DNA of 62,372 nucleotides from Opitutia bacterium. GTDB taxonomy: Bacteria > Verrucomicrobiota > Verrucomicrobiia > Opitutales > Opitutaceae. The notes beneath the pieces were generated by a model that saw only the letters and a list, made by a program, of their open reading frames with translations, did not search any database and was not told the origin of the DNA. Below are positions 34,676-43,388 of the stretch, in pieces. The first letter of the stretch is position 1. Each line of letters opens with the position of its first letter. Made by a program: the position numbers and the translations under genes. Where the stretch lies: assembly GCA_947474365.1 (NCBI GenBank), contig CANJIU010000053.1, forward strand, positions 1-62,372, in the 5' to 3' direction.

Positions 34676-37357
34676 ATGAAAACGACCCCACTCCCGCGGC
34701 TCACGTTGATCGGACTCTCCTTCCTCGTCTGCTCCCTGGCGGCGCAGAGTTCCAGCACCGTTAAAGAGGACACCATCCTCCTCTCCCCCTTCACGGTCTC
34801 GACAGAAAAGGACACCGGATACCAGGCCATCGACTCCCTCGCCGGCGGCCGCATCGCGACCAACGTCCTCAGGACCCCCGCCGACCAAACCATCCTCACG
34901 CGCGAGTTCCTCGATGACATCGCCGCCATCAACTACATCGACGCCGGCCGCTGGCTGCCCAACGCCACCATCGTCCCCTCGGGCGGCATCGACTTTGGCC
35001 AGGGCGTTACCTTCCGTGGCGTCTCCCCTGCCGGCTATCCCTATCGCAACTACTTCCGTTCCCTCGGCCCGGTCGACGACTACATTGTCGAGCGCCTCGA
35101 CAGCGCCCGCGGCCCCAACGCCCTGATCTTCGCCGATGGCGTGATCGGCGGCATCATCAACACCAACACCAAGCGCGCCCAGTTCGCCCGCCCGCGCAAT
35201 GACGTAAAACTGCGCCTCGACAGCGAGGGCAGCCACCGTGGCGCCATCGACCTCGGCCGCAAGATCACCGACACGATCGCCCTGCGCACCAACTTGGTCG
35301 CGGAAAAGGAAAAACGCTACAACCAGTTCGCGCAGCAGCGTCTCGGTGCCCAACTCGCCGTCGCGTTCCGCCCGTGGCCCAAAACCGAAATCCGCCTCGA
35401 AGGTGAAGCTCAGGACCTCAGCGTCTGGGGCTCCACGACCGCCCGCTTCGCCGATCAAGTCTCGTCTTGGGATGGCATCCGCGTCGTCAACGGCCCCGTC
35501 ACCGCCAATCCCGGCAACGGTGTGAACCGCCAGACGACCGATAAAATTATTTACAGCAACTCCTTTGGCTCCGCTGGCCCGCAAAACTGGCTCAATTTCG
35601 GCAATACCACCGGCTCCGGCATCGGCGTCAGCGCTCCGGAGCGCATTTTCAACGTCAAATTCCCCACCATCGACCGCACCTTCCAATTCCTCGCGCCCAA
35701 CGCCCCGAGCCTCCAACGCCAGGTGTCAATTGGCGCCTACTTCGAGAAGGAAGTCAGCGACCGCGCCGCCTTCGAGGTGGCTGTCCACCGCTCGCGGCAG
35801 GACCGCACCACCAAGCCCGGCACCAACGCCGCCACCGGCAATTATTGGATCGACGTCAACAGCGTGCTCCCCAATGGCGCGACGAATCCGAAATTCCGCG
35901 ACGCCTACACGGAAAGCAACGCCGACCAAAGCAGCGGCGACAACCGCAACACGGACTTCCGCGCTGCGGCCGTCTACGTCTTCCCGACCCAATCTTTCAA
36001 GCAGCGCATCAACATTCTCGCCGGCTGGCGCGAAGAAGACTTCACCGCGATCACCGAGCGCTACGCCCGCTCCAACGGCACCAATCCCGACCTGCGTCAG
36101 GCCGTCAACCTCACCATCCTGCGTCGCTACTTCTCCGACGGTTCGCGTCAGGACCTGAACCGCCCGGCCAACGGACAAAACGGCTATAACTTCGCGTGGG
36201 TGCGCACGCAGGACCGCCTTCAGAAACAAGAACTGCGCAACGTCCAGGGCTCCACCGTCGGATCCTACTTCGACGACCGACTCAACGTCATCGCGGGCAT
36301 GGGCTATTATCTATATAAACAATACCAGAAGGACATCGCGACCGTCGGCGCCAACGGCCAGCCCACGAGCATCGCTTACTCCGCGATCACACTTCCAATC
36401 GCCAATGTCCGTAGCTCGATCGGCGCAGTCTACTTTCCCGTCAAACAGGTCGGTGTCTATGTCAACGCCTCGTCCTCGTTCACTCCGGTCACGTCCGGCG
36501 ACCCGGGGCTCGACGGCAAGCAGTTCGATCCCACCGACGGTCAGGGCCTCGGCTTCGGTCTCCGCGGCAATTTCCTTGGCGGCAAAATCACCGGCTCGAT
36601 GGGCTACTACGATAGCAGCGAGAAAAATCGCGTGACCGGCTTCAGCTCCGGCGAAATCAATTCGATCTGGAACAGCCTCGCCAAGACGGCGAATCAGATT
36701 CCCACCGCCAATTATCGCGACCGGCTCGACTACAAGGCTTCCGGCTACGAAGCCGAAGTCACGGCCAACGTCACCAAGGCCCTGCGCCTCTTCGCCAACA
36801 TCGCTTTCCCGAAGACTTCGCAGACCAACACCATTCGCGGCACCCGCGACTACTTCGCGGCCAACATCGATGAGTGGCAGAAGTTCGCCGACAACCCCGT
36901 GAACAGTGGCCAGCGCACAAATATCCTGAACAACATCACGACGCTCCGCGCCCGCCTCGACGCCGCCGCCGAAGGTCGTGCGCTCAACGGCACGCAGAAA
37001 TACACGGCGAACATCTTCGCCAACTACACCCTCCAACAGAGTGCGCTCAAAGGCCTCCGCCTCGGCACCGGCGCCAACTTCGTCGGCCGCCGCCTCATCG
37101 GCAACCAGCTCAACAAACCCTTCGACTTCTACTACGGCGAGGAGCGCTATGTCGTGACCGCCACCGCCGGTTACGACTTCAAAGTGCGGAAAATCCCGGT
37201 GAACGTGCAGCTCAACGTCTCCAACCTGCTCGACTACTCGCGCCCCGTGTTCACGAGCAGCGCGACCAACGCGATCACCAACAACTTCGCCGTGGGCAGC
37301 GGCTACTACTACGAGGACCCGCGCAAGTTCACGCTCGTGACGCAGATCAAGTTCTAA
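34676..37357 (+). CDS. TonB-dependent outer-membrane receptor
   Basis: An 893-aa receptor with signal peptide (LTLIGLSFLVCSLAAQ), TonB-box-like ILLSPFTVSTEKDTGYQA, and plug (DSLAGGRIATNVLRTPADQT, IVERLDSARGPNALIFADGV, GGIINTNTKRAQ). The barrel ends in VTQIKF. It is a paralogue of the receptor at 26731. Just upstream, TATACT at 34653-34658 could be a -10 box, but no -35 is convincing. The hairpin repeat lies directly before it and may act as terminator or buffer against transcription from the preceding receptor. A hairpin terminator follows at 37410. It lacks a neighbouring regulator of its own. Confidence 0.93.
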   Translation: MKTTPLPRLTLIGLSFLVCSLAAQSSSTVKEDTILLSPFTVSTEKDTGYQAIDSLAGGRIATNVLRTPADQTILTREFLDDIAAINYIDAGRWLPNATIVPSGGIDFGQGVTFRGVSPAGYPYRNYFRSLGPVDDYIVERLDSARGPNALIFADGVIGGIINTNTKRAQFARPRNDVKLRLDSEGSHRGAIDLGRKITDTIALRTNLVAEKEKRYNQFAQQRLGAQLAVAFRPWPKTEIRLEGEAQDLSVWGSTTARFADQVSSWDGIRVVNGPVTANPGNGVNRQTTDKIIYSNSFGSAGPQNWLNFGNTTGSGIGVSAPERIFNVKFPTIDRTFQFLAPNAPSLQRQVSIGAYFEKEVSDRAAFEVAVHRSRQDRTTKPGTNAATGNYWIDVNSVLPNGATNPKFRDAYTESNADQSSGDNRNTDFRAAAVYVFPTQSFKQRINILAGWREEDFTAITERYARSNGTNPDLRQAVNLTILRRYFSDGSRQDLNRPANGQNGYNFAWVRTQDRLQKQELRNVQGSTVGSYFDDRLNVIAGMGYYLYKQYQKDIATVGANGQPTSIAYSAITLPIANVRSSIGAVYFPVKQVGVYVNASSSFTPVTSGDPGLDGKQFDPTDGQGLGFGLRGNFLGGKITGSMGYYDSSEKNRVTGFSSGEINSIWNSLAKTANQIPTANYRDRLDYKASGYEAEVTANVTKALRLFANIAFPKTSQTNTIRGTRDYFAANIDEWQKFADNPVNSGQRTNILNNITTLRARLDAAAEGRALNGTQKYTANIFANYTLQQSALKGLRLGTGANFVGRRLIGNQLNKPFDFYYGEERYVVTATAGYDFKVRKIPVNVQLNVSNLLDYSRPVFTSSATNAITNNFAVGSGYYYEDPRKFTLVTQIKF

Positions 37358-37409
37358 GCCACGTCACTCATTTCGGAGTCGGCCTATCGCTGGCCCCGAC
37401 TGCCCCAGC

Positions 37410-37445
37410 CGCGCACGTGGCTCAACCCGTGCGCGTTTCCTTTTC
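37410..37445 (+). terminator. rho-independent terminator after the receptor
   Basis: CGCGCACG (37410-37417) pairs with CGTGCGCG (37428-37435) over a 10-base loop, followed by the pyrimidine run TTTCCTTTTC. It lies 52 bp after the receptor stop and ends just before the next ATG (37447). It might therefore also affect translation of the following gene. Confidence 0.6.
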
Positions 37446-37446
37446 G

Positions 37447-40400
37447 ATGCACTCCACGCTCCGCCGGCTGCCCACCGCGAAACTCCGTTCCGTCCTCGCC
37501 CTCCTCCTCTCCGCCACCGCACTCCGTTTGTGCGCCGGCACCGGCTCCGCGCCGATCAACGAGGCGCTCATCACCCAGACACTCTACGTGAGCCCCGCCG
37601 GTAGCGACACCGCCAACGGCTCCCTCACGGCTCCGTTCGCCACGCTCCGCGCCGCCCTCGCCCGCGCCGCCACCCTAAAGAATGCCGGCACCGGAGTAAG
37701 GGTTCGCATCGCCCCCGGCACCTACCGCGAAGGCGCGCCGATGGTGAATCCGACCGCGAGCAGCTTTGCTTTCCAATATACCGGTTTCAACAGCCCCGCA
37801 CCCATCGTGATCGAGGGCGCCGGCTGGAGTCCCGCCAATCCCATCAACACGGGCGACGTCATCATCTCCGGCTCTGAAGATTGGTCCGGAGGCTGGACCA
37901 AAAACAGCGACGGCACCTGGTCCAAAGACTGGCCCTACAACTGGGGCGTGCCCGCCTCCGGTGTCAGCTTCGGAGTGAGCGATGCTTTCCTCCGCCGCGA
38001 ACTCGTGCACGTCAACGGCCAGACCTACTATCAGGTCAACCCGCCCGCGCCCTACACCAACCTCCGCAGCGTCAACGGCCAATACGGCGGCTTCGCCGAA
38101 GGCGGCGGCGCCGTCCCCGGTGACAACCTCAACGGCGGCCGCCTGACCGCAGCCGAAGGCTCATTCTGGGTGACCGACGCCGTGCGCAGCGCGGACTACT
38201 CGACTCTCATCAATCCGGGAAAAATCACGATCAAACTCCCGGCCAACGCCTCGACTCTCGATCTCGCCAGCGCGGCCAACAAGGTCGAGGTCACCACCAA
38301 GTTCAATCCGCTCCAAATCTGGCGCGATCCGACCCGGAGCGGCCCGACCAACGTCATCCTGCGCAATCTCACCTTCCAACACGCCGGCGGCGGCTACGGC
38401 GCTCTGATTCAGAATCAGGAAAACCTCGTCCTCGAGGACTGCCGCTTCATCAAAAACAAGCACGGCGGCATGACGATCACCACCAGCCGCAACGTGACGA
38501 TTCGCCGCTCCGAGTTTTCTGACAACGGCGAATCCGGCGCCGGCATGGCCACGAACAACGGGCTGCTCGACCGCTGCCTCTTCCTCCGCAACTCCCGCCA
38601 AGGAGAAATCCTCGGCTACACCGGATGGTCCGTCTGCGGCATCAAGTTCTACACCCTCACCGCCGAAAACGTCGGCATCACCGCCTACCGCTGCGAAGCC
38701 CGCGACAACCGCTCGACCGGCTTCTGGTGGGACACTGGCAACTCCCTCTGCGAGATGCTCGAGTGCGTCTCCACCGGCAACAGCACCAACGGCACCTTCA
38801 TCGAGGACAACAACTCCCCCGGGAACAACTACGAGAATCTCGGCACCGGCACGCGTGGCACGACCGGCATTCCCAACCTCGGCTCGCGGCCGACCGTCAC
38901 CGCGATCCGCAGCATTTTCGCCAAAAACCGCCCGGCGGCCGACGCCCTCGCCTACCGCCCAACCAAAGGTCGCGGCATCTTCACCTCGGAAAACGAAAAC
39001 GCCGTGATCGACGGCTGCCTCGTCTACGACAACGACGTCCAACTCTCCGCCTACGACAATTCCCGCGCCGAGATCCGCAACGTCACGTTCCGCAACAGCC
39101 TCGTCGCCGCACAAAATTCCAACCAGCGCCTCTACGCCGTCGGCAGCACCTACGACTCCGGCGAGACGATCACCGTCCGCAACACCGCCAACCAGGTCGT
39201 CGCGACGCTCAAGGGCGGCTGGTTCGCCTTCTTCGACGGCCTGAGCGGCACGACCAACGACAACCGCTACTTCTACCCCTCGGCCACCGCCTTCTTCAAC
39301 CGCACTCAGCGCTGGGGCACCGACCAATGGTTCACCAACAACGCCTCCAGACCCGGCACCGCCACTCTCGACCTCGCCGGCTGGCGTAGCGCGCACCTCA
39401 ACAACCCAAATAATTTCTTCACCGACAAGACCGTGGACTCGCGCTCGACCCTCACCGTCGGCGCCTACGATGAGACAAAGCCGCTCGTCGCCATCCGCGC
39501 CAACGTCCCCGCCCTCGCGCCACTCGCGGATGGTGCGCCGACCGCCGCGTTCACGGTCACCCGCGTCTCCCCGATCGGCTATGCCGCGCCGCTCACTCTC
39601 ACCTATGCCGTCCGGGCCAGTGCCGGCGACGCGGTAAACGGCACCGACTTCGAGGCCCTCACCGGCACGATCACGATCCCCGCCAACGAACGCTCGGCTG
39701 AAATCCCCATCCGCTCCACCTCCGTTGGCACCGGCACCAAACCCCTCGTCGTAACCCTCGTTGAGAACCCGGCCGCCTTCGTCACCGCCGGTGCCACCAC
39801 CGCGAGCCTCAACCTCCTGCCCTCGTCGAACCCCACCACTCGCCTCACCAACCTCTCCGTCCGCACCACGCTCGCTGCGAACCAAATCCTCACCGTCGGT
39901 TTCACGCTGCAAGGCGGCCGCAAACCTATGCTCGTTCGCGCCGCCGGCCCCAGTCTCGCCGCCCTCGGCGTCACCGGCGCCATGCCGAATCCCACGCTCT
40001 CCCTCTTCAATGGCTCCACCCTCGAAGCCACCAACGACGACTGGGACGGCGCTCTCGCCTCCGCTCACGCCGCCCTGGGCGCCTTCCCCTTCGCCTCCTC
40101 CACCAGCCTGGACGCTGCGCTCCTGCGCGCCCTCGACGGTGGCCGCACGGCTCAAGTCTCGGGCCCTGCCGCGGGCAACGTCATTGTCGAAGTCTACGAC
40201 GCCGACGTGAACGCGGCCGCACGCCTGATCAATCTTTCGGCCCTGAATACCGTCGGCCCGGGCGGCGGCCTGCTGATTGCCGGTTTCACAATCATCGGTC
40301 CCGGCACCAAGAACCTCCTCATCCGCGCCGCGGGCCCGAGTCTGAACGCACTCGGAGTCACCCACGCTCTGGCCGATCCCAAACTCGAACTCTTCAACGC

Positions 40401-40605
40401 CGCCCAAACTCGCCTCGTCGCGAACGACGACTATCCCGCCGAGTTGGCTCCGATCTTTCTCTCTGTCGGAGCCTTCAGTTTTACTCCCGGCGGCAAGGAC
40501 GCCGCTCTCATCGTCAGTCTCCCACCCGGCGGCTATACCGCCCAAATTTCAGGGGGCGACGGTGCGACCGGAGCCGCGCTCATTGAAGTCTACGAACTCA
40601 ACTAG
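37447..40605 (+). CDS. secreted right-handed beta-helix protein with Calx-beta and C-terminal repeats
   Basis: A 1052-aa exported protein. After a signal peptide (LRSVLALLLSATALRLCAG) come YVSPAGSDTANGSLTAPFAT and RVRIAPGTYREG, the start of a DUF1565/pectate-lyase-like beta-helix that runs to about residue 640. Repeated rungs there include NVILRNLTFQHAGGG, NLVLEDCRFIKNKHGG and NVTIRRSEFSDNG. A Calx-beta domain spans about 690-790 (FTVTRVSPIGYAAPLTLTYA). Two homologous units of about 120 residues close the protein (from about 795 and 924), each with L-[VI]-R-A-A-G-P-S-L-x-x-L-G-V and P-x-L-x-L-F. The helix suggests a polysaccharide lyase or glycosidase, or a carbohydrate-binding adhesin. The catalytic residues cannot be picked out. 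No regulator adjoins it. Confidence 0.8.
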   Translation: MHSTLRRLPTAKLRSVLALLLSATALRLCAGTGSAPINEALITQTLYVSPAGSDTANGSLTAPFATLRAALARAATLKNAGTGVRVRIAPGTYREGAPMVNPTASSFAFQYTGFNSPAPIVIEGAGWSPANPINTGDVIISGSEDWSGGWTKNSDGTWSKDWPYNWGVPASGVSFGVSDAFLRRELVHVNGQTYYQVNPPAPYTNLRSVNGQYGGFAEGGGAVPGDNLNGGRLTAAEGSFWVTDAVRSADYSTLINPGKITIKLPANASTLDLASAANKVEVTTKFNPLQIWRDPTRSGPTNVILRNLTFQHAGGGYGALIQNQENLVLEDCRFIKNKHGGMTITTSRNVTIRRSEFSDNGESGAGMATNNGLLDRCLFLRNSRQGEILGYTGWSVCGIKFYTLTAENVGITAYRCEARDNRSTGFWWDTGNSLCEMLECVSTGNSTNGTFIEDNNSPGNNYENLGTGTRGTTGIPNLGSRPTVTAIRSIFAKNRPAADALAYRPTKGRGIFTSENENAVIDGCLVYDNDVQLSAYDNSRAEIRNVTFRNSLVAAQNSNQRLYAVGSTYDSGETITVRNTANQVVATLKGGWFAFFDGLSGTTNDNRYFYPSATAFFNRTQRWGTDQWFTNNASRPGTATLDLAGWRSAHLNNPNNFFTDKTVDSRSTLTVGAYDETKPLVAIRANVPALAPLADGAPTAAFTVTRVSPIGYAAPLTLTYAVRASAGDAVNGTDFEALTGTITIPANERSAEIPIRSTSVGTGTKPLVVTLVENPAAFVTAGATTASLNLLPSSNPTTRLTNLSVRTTLAANQILTVGFTLQGGRKPMLVRAAGPSLAALGVTGAMPNPTLSLFNGSTLEATNDDWDGALASAHAALGAFPFASSTSLDAALLRALDGGRTAQVSGPAAGNVIVEVYDADVNAAARLINLSALNTVGPGGGLLIAGFTIIGPGTKNLLIRAAGPSLNALGVTHALADPKLELFNAAQTRLVANDDYPAELAPIFLSVGAFSFTPGGKDAALIVSLPPGGYTAQISGGDGATGAALIEVYELN

Positions 40606-40704
40606 CCCCACACCCAAGGTCGATTTTCGGCATCAAAATCCGTCGAAACGCCATGCTTCCGTTTATATCTTTCTGCTAGAGTTCTCGCCACCTCCATCTC
40701 GCTC

Positions 40705-41964
40705 ATGCACCGCCGCACCTTTCTCGCCGCCTCTGCCGCCGCCGGCCTCGTCGCCTCCCTCCGCGCCGCCACTCCGGCCAAGCGCGCCCCACGCATTCTC
40801 CTCCGCTCCTCGTGGCAGGTCGTGAACATCGGCGACATTGCCCACACACCCGGCGTACTCGCACTCATTGAGAAATACCTGCCGACCGCCGAGGTGCGCC
40901 TCTGGGCCTCTGCCGATCTCACCGAGGAAGTCATGGCGATGGAGCACCGCCGCTTCCCAAACCTCAAAATCATCAAGGGCACCATCGGCGCCAACGGCCA
41001 GGCCTCCAACCCCGCGCTCGCCGATGCCCTCGCGTGGACGGATTTCCTCCTCCACGGTTCCGGCCCGTCGCTCGTCGCCGCGAAAGACGTCGCCGCGTTC
41101 GCGAAACACATCCGCAAACCTTACGGCGTCTACGGCATCACGCACGGCTCGTTCATGTCCGGCAGCGACGATCAGGCCGCGCTCGATGGCGCACGCTTCG
41201 TGTTCTTCCGCGACATGCCTTCGCTCGAACTCGCGCGCCAAGCCGGCGTGAAATCCCCGATCGTCGACTTCGCCCCCGACGGCGCCTTCGCCTGCGATCT
41301 CCGCAACGACGCCGCCGCCGACGCCTTTCTCGCCGCCCACCGCCTCGAGCCCGGCCAATTCCTCTGCTGCATCCCCAAGCTCCGCCGCACGCCCTACTGG
41401 CTGATTCGCGCTACGCCCAAGGACGACAAAATCCACGCGCGCAACGAGGCGATGAAAGCCTCCGATCACGCGCCGCTCCTCGAAGCCATTCTCGCCGTCG
41501 TCCGCGAAACGAAACTCAAAATTCTCCTCTGCCCAGAGGACAAAACCCAGATGGCCGTCGGCAAAGAGCAACTCTACGACCCGCTCCCCGCCGACGTGAA
41601 ATCGCGCGTCATCTGGCGCGAAAAGTTCTGGCTCACCGACGAGGCCCTCAGCACCTACCGCCGTAGCGCCGGCCTCTTCGGCCACGAGCAACACAGCCCG
41701 ATCATGTGTATCGGCGCCGGCATCCCCGCCATCGTCTGCCGCTGGGCCGAGCAAACGACGAAGGGCGACATGTGGCGCACGATCGGCCTCGGCGACTGGC
41801 TCTTCGACATGGATGTGGACGCCGACAAAAGGAAAGTCGCCCCCGCTGTTCTCGCCATGGCCAAGGACCCCGCCGCCGCCCGCGCCAAAGCCGCCCAAGC
41901 CCGCGCCCTCGTCGAAAAATTCCAACGCGACACGACGGCCGTCCTCGCTCGGCAACTGGTTTGA
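40705..41964 (+). CDS. polysaccharide pyruvyl transferase family protein with an export-like N-terminus
   Basis: A 419-aa protein of the polysaccharide pyruvyl transferase fold. Supporting segments are VNIGDIAHTPGVLALIEKYL, DFLLHGSGPSLV, RKPYGVYGITHG, ARFVFFRDMPSLELARQAG, IVDFAPDGAFACDLRNDAAA, YRRSAGLFGHEQHSPIMCIG and GIPAIVCRWAEQTTKG. Family enzymes are normally cytoplasmic and use phosphoenolpyruvate. This one begins MHRRTFLAASAAAGLVASLR, a Tat/Sec-like signal peptide, which is odd because phosphoenolpyruvate is not available outside. It may be a periplasmic protein with a different job. It lies 99 bp after the beta-helix gene; a degenerate inverted repeat in that gap is too weak to call. 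Confidence 0.75.
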   Translation: MHRRTFLAASAAAGLVASLRAATPAKRAPRILLRSSWQVVNIGDIAHTPGVLALIEKYLPTAEVRLWASADLTEEVMAMEHRRFPNLKIIKGTIGANGQASNPALADALAWTDFLLHGSGPSLVAAKDVAAFAKHIRKPYGVYGITHGSFMSGSDDQAALDGARFVFFRDMPSLELARQAGVKSPIVDFAPDGAFACDLRNDAAADAFLAAHRLEPGQFLCCIPKLRRTPYWLIRATPKDDKIHARNEAMKASDHAPLLEAILAVVRETKLKILLCPEDKTQMAVGKEQLYDPLPADVKSRVIWREKFWLTDEALSTYRRSAGLFGHEQHSPIMCIGAGIPAIVCRWAEQTTKGDMWRTIGLGDWLFDMDVDADKRKVAPAVLAMAKDPAAARAKAAQARALVEKFQRDTTAVLARQLV

Positions 41965-42074
41965 TCACAATCCGCCTCCACCACTCGCGATCGTTTCCGT
42001 CTGGTTCGCGCTGCTGACTGCCGAGCCAATTCTGCGCCATTGACCACCCTTGCCCCAGGGTTAGCCGTCTAGGC

Positions 42075-43253
42075 GTGCCTCGGCCGAAGAAGCAATCCGC
42101 CAAACGTCTCACTCCCGCCCAAGCCGGATTTCGCGTAGCCGTATGCATCGACACCCGCGACGGCCCGGGCCGTGACCGTCTCGCTGGCGTCTATAAATTC
42201 GCGACGCAACGCAAGTGGCAGCTTTCGCTCATCCGCCAAGACGACGAACTGCACCTTCGGCTCCTGCGCGGCACTCATTTTGACGGCGCGATCACCTTCG
42301 ATCGTAGCGAAGCCCTCCATCGGATGCTGCGCGATCAAGGCACGATCTGCATCGAGGCTGCCGCGACCCACCTTCCGCTCGCTCAAGGCGCCGTATTCGT
42401 CGACGACTCCCAGATCGGCCGCATGGCCTACCGCCATCTCGCGGAGGCGGGTTTCGAACGCTTTGCGTATTGCGGTGTGCACGGTTCCTACGTTTCCGGC
42501 CTGCGGGCCGACTACTTCGTCCACCACGCGCGGCCAAGCCATACCGAGACCCTCGTTTTTCAGGACCACTACGGCGACGGTCAGGCCGCCTTGGGCCCGT
42601 TGCTCGCCTGGATCAAGAAATTGCCCAAACCCGTCGGCATTCTCGCGTTCGACGACAAGATGGCCATGCGCGTCATGGCCGCCTGCCACCAGGCGAAATT
42701 GGCCATTCCCGCCGAAGTCGGCGTGCTCGGTCTCGGCAACGATGAGCTCCTTTGCGAACTGACGGATCCTCCACTGTCCAGCCTCGCGGTTCCCACCCAT
42801 GAAGTCGGTCGGCGCGCGGCTCAAATGCTGGCCGAATTCCTCACCGGCCAGCCGCCGAATCCCCCGCGCGTGGCGCTGCCGCCTTTGGACATCGTCGTCC
42901 GCGCCTCAACCGACCGCATCCGGGGCTCCGACGAACTGGTGGGTCGCGCCATCGCATTCCTCCGGGCCCATGCACACACACCGATCGGCACCGCACAAGT
43001 CGCCGACAACCTCGCGGTCGCGCGACGCACGCTGGAACGCCGCTTCCAGGACGAGACCGGCAAGACGCTCCACAATTTTCTCACCGAGTTTCGCGTACGC
43101 CGCGCCAAGCACACGCTCCGCCAATTCGACACTCCGCTGGAGGAGATCGCCCGGGCCTCCGGCTACTCGGCCGTTTCCGCCTTCATCCGCATGTTTGAGC
43201 AGTCGACCGGGATTCATCCGCGCGACTACCGGCTGGCCCACACCAAGCGTTAG
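42075..43253 (+). CDS. XylR-like AraC-family regulator with LacI-type sensor domain
   Basis: A 392-aa transcription regulator, the same architecture as XylR of enterics. The N-terminal sensor (about residues 15-280) is periplasmic-binding-protein-like (FRVAVCIDTRDGPGRDRLAG, GTHFDGAITFDRSEA, FVDDSQIGRMAYRHLAEAGF, PVGILAFDDKMAMRVMAACH, VGVLGLGNDELLCELTDPPL). The C-terminal AraC domain has two helix-turn-helix motifs (IGTAQVADNLAVARRTLERR and EEIARASGYSAVSAFIRMFE), ending in GIHPRDYRLAH. It starts at GTG 42075; no earlier start in frame fits better. It precedes the sugar-acid operon in the same direction, with three palindromes in the 135-bp gap, and probably activates that operon on binding a sugar or sugar acid. 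Confidence 0.9.
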   Translation: MPRPKKQSAKRLTPAQAGFRVAVCIDTRDGPGRDRLAGVYKFATQRKWQLSLIRQDDELHLRLLRGTHFDGAITFDRSEALHRMLRDQGTICIEAAATHLPLAQGAVFVDDSQIGRMAYRHLAEAGFERFAYCGVHGSYVSGLRADYFVHHARPSHTETLVFQDHYGDGQAALGPLLAWIKKLPKPVGILAFDDKMAMRVMAACHQAKLAIPAEVGVLGLGNDELLCELTDPPLSSLAVPTHEVGRRAAQMLAEFLTGQPPNPPRVALPPLDIVVRASTDRIRGSDELVGRAIAFLRAHAHTPIGTAQVADNLAVARRTLERRFQDETGKTLHNFLTEFRVRRAKHTLRQFDTPLEEIARASGYSAVSAFIRMFEQSTGIHPRDYRLAHTKR

Positions 43254-43307
43254 CCGCAGCTCCCGGTCCGGGATCCGCACGGAATTCACCTTGGACGGGG
43301 CGTGGCG

Positions 43308-43348
43308 CACTTTCGAAGTGAAATGCCGCATTTTGCCACTTGGAGTGG
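43308..43348. promoter_or_regulatory. three adjacent 13-bp palindromes, likely regulator binding sites
   Basis: CACTTTCGAAGTG (43308-43320), AAATGCCGCATTT (43321-43333) and CCACTTGGAGTGG (43336-43348) each have perfect 5-bp arms around a 3-base centre. They abut or are 2 bp apart. They sit between the XylR-like gene and the permease gene, 40 bp before the permease ATG. The first and third share CACTT/AGTG half-sites. They are probably operators of this operon. Confidence 0.6.
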
Positions 43349-43388
43349 CCGCTTGTTCCCCGCCTAACTCCCGGAAACCCCACCCCGC

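Noticed and set aside
38161..40545. A 794-codon open frame on the minus strand opposite the beta-helix protein
   Set aside because: Same reason: low-complexity Gly/Glu/Ala/Val composition, no motif, and a convincing gene with signal peptide on the other strand.
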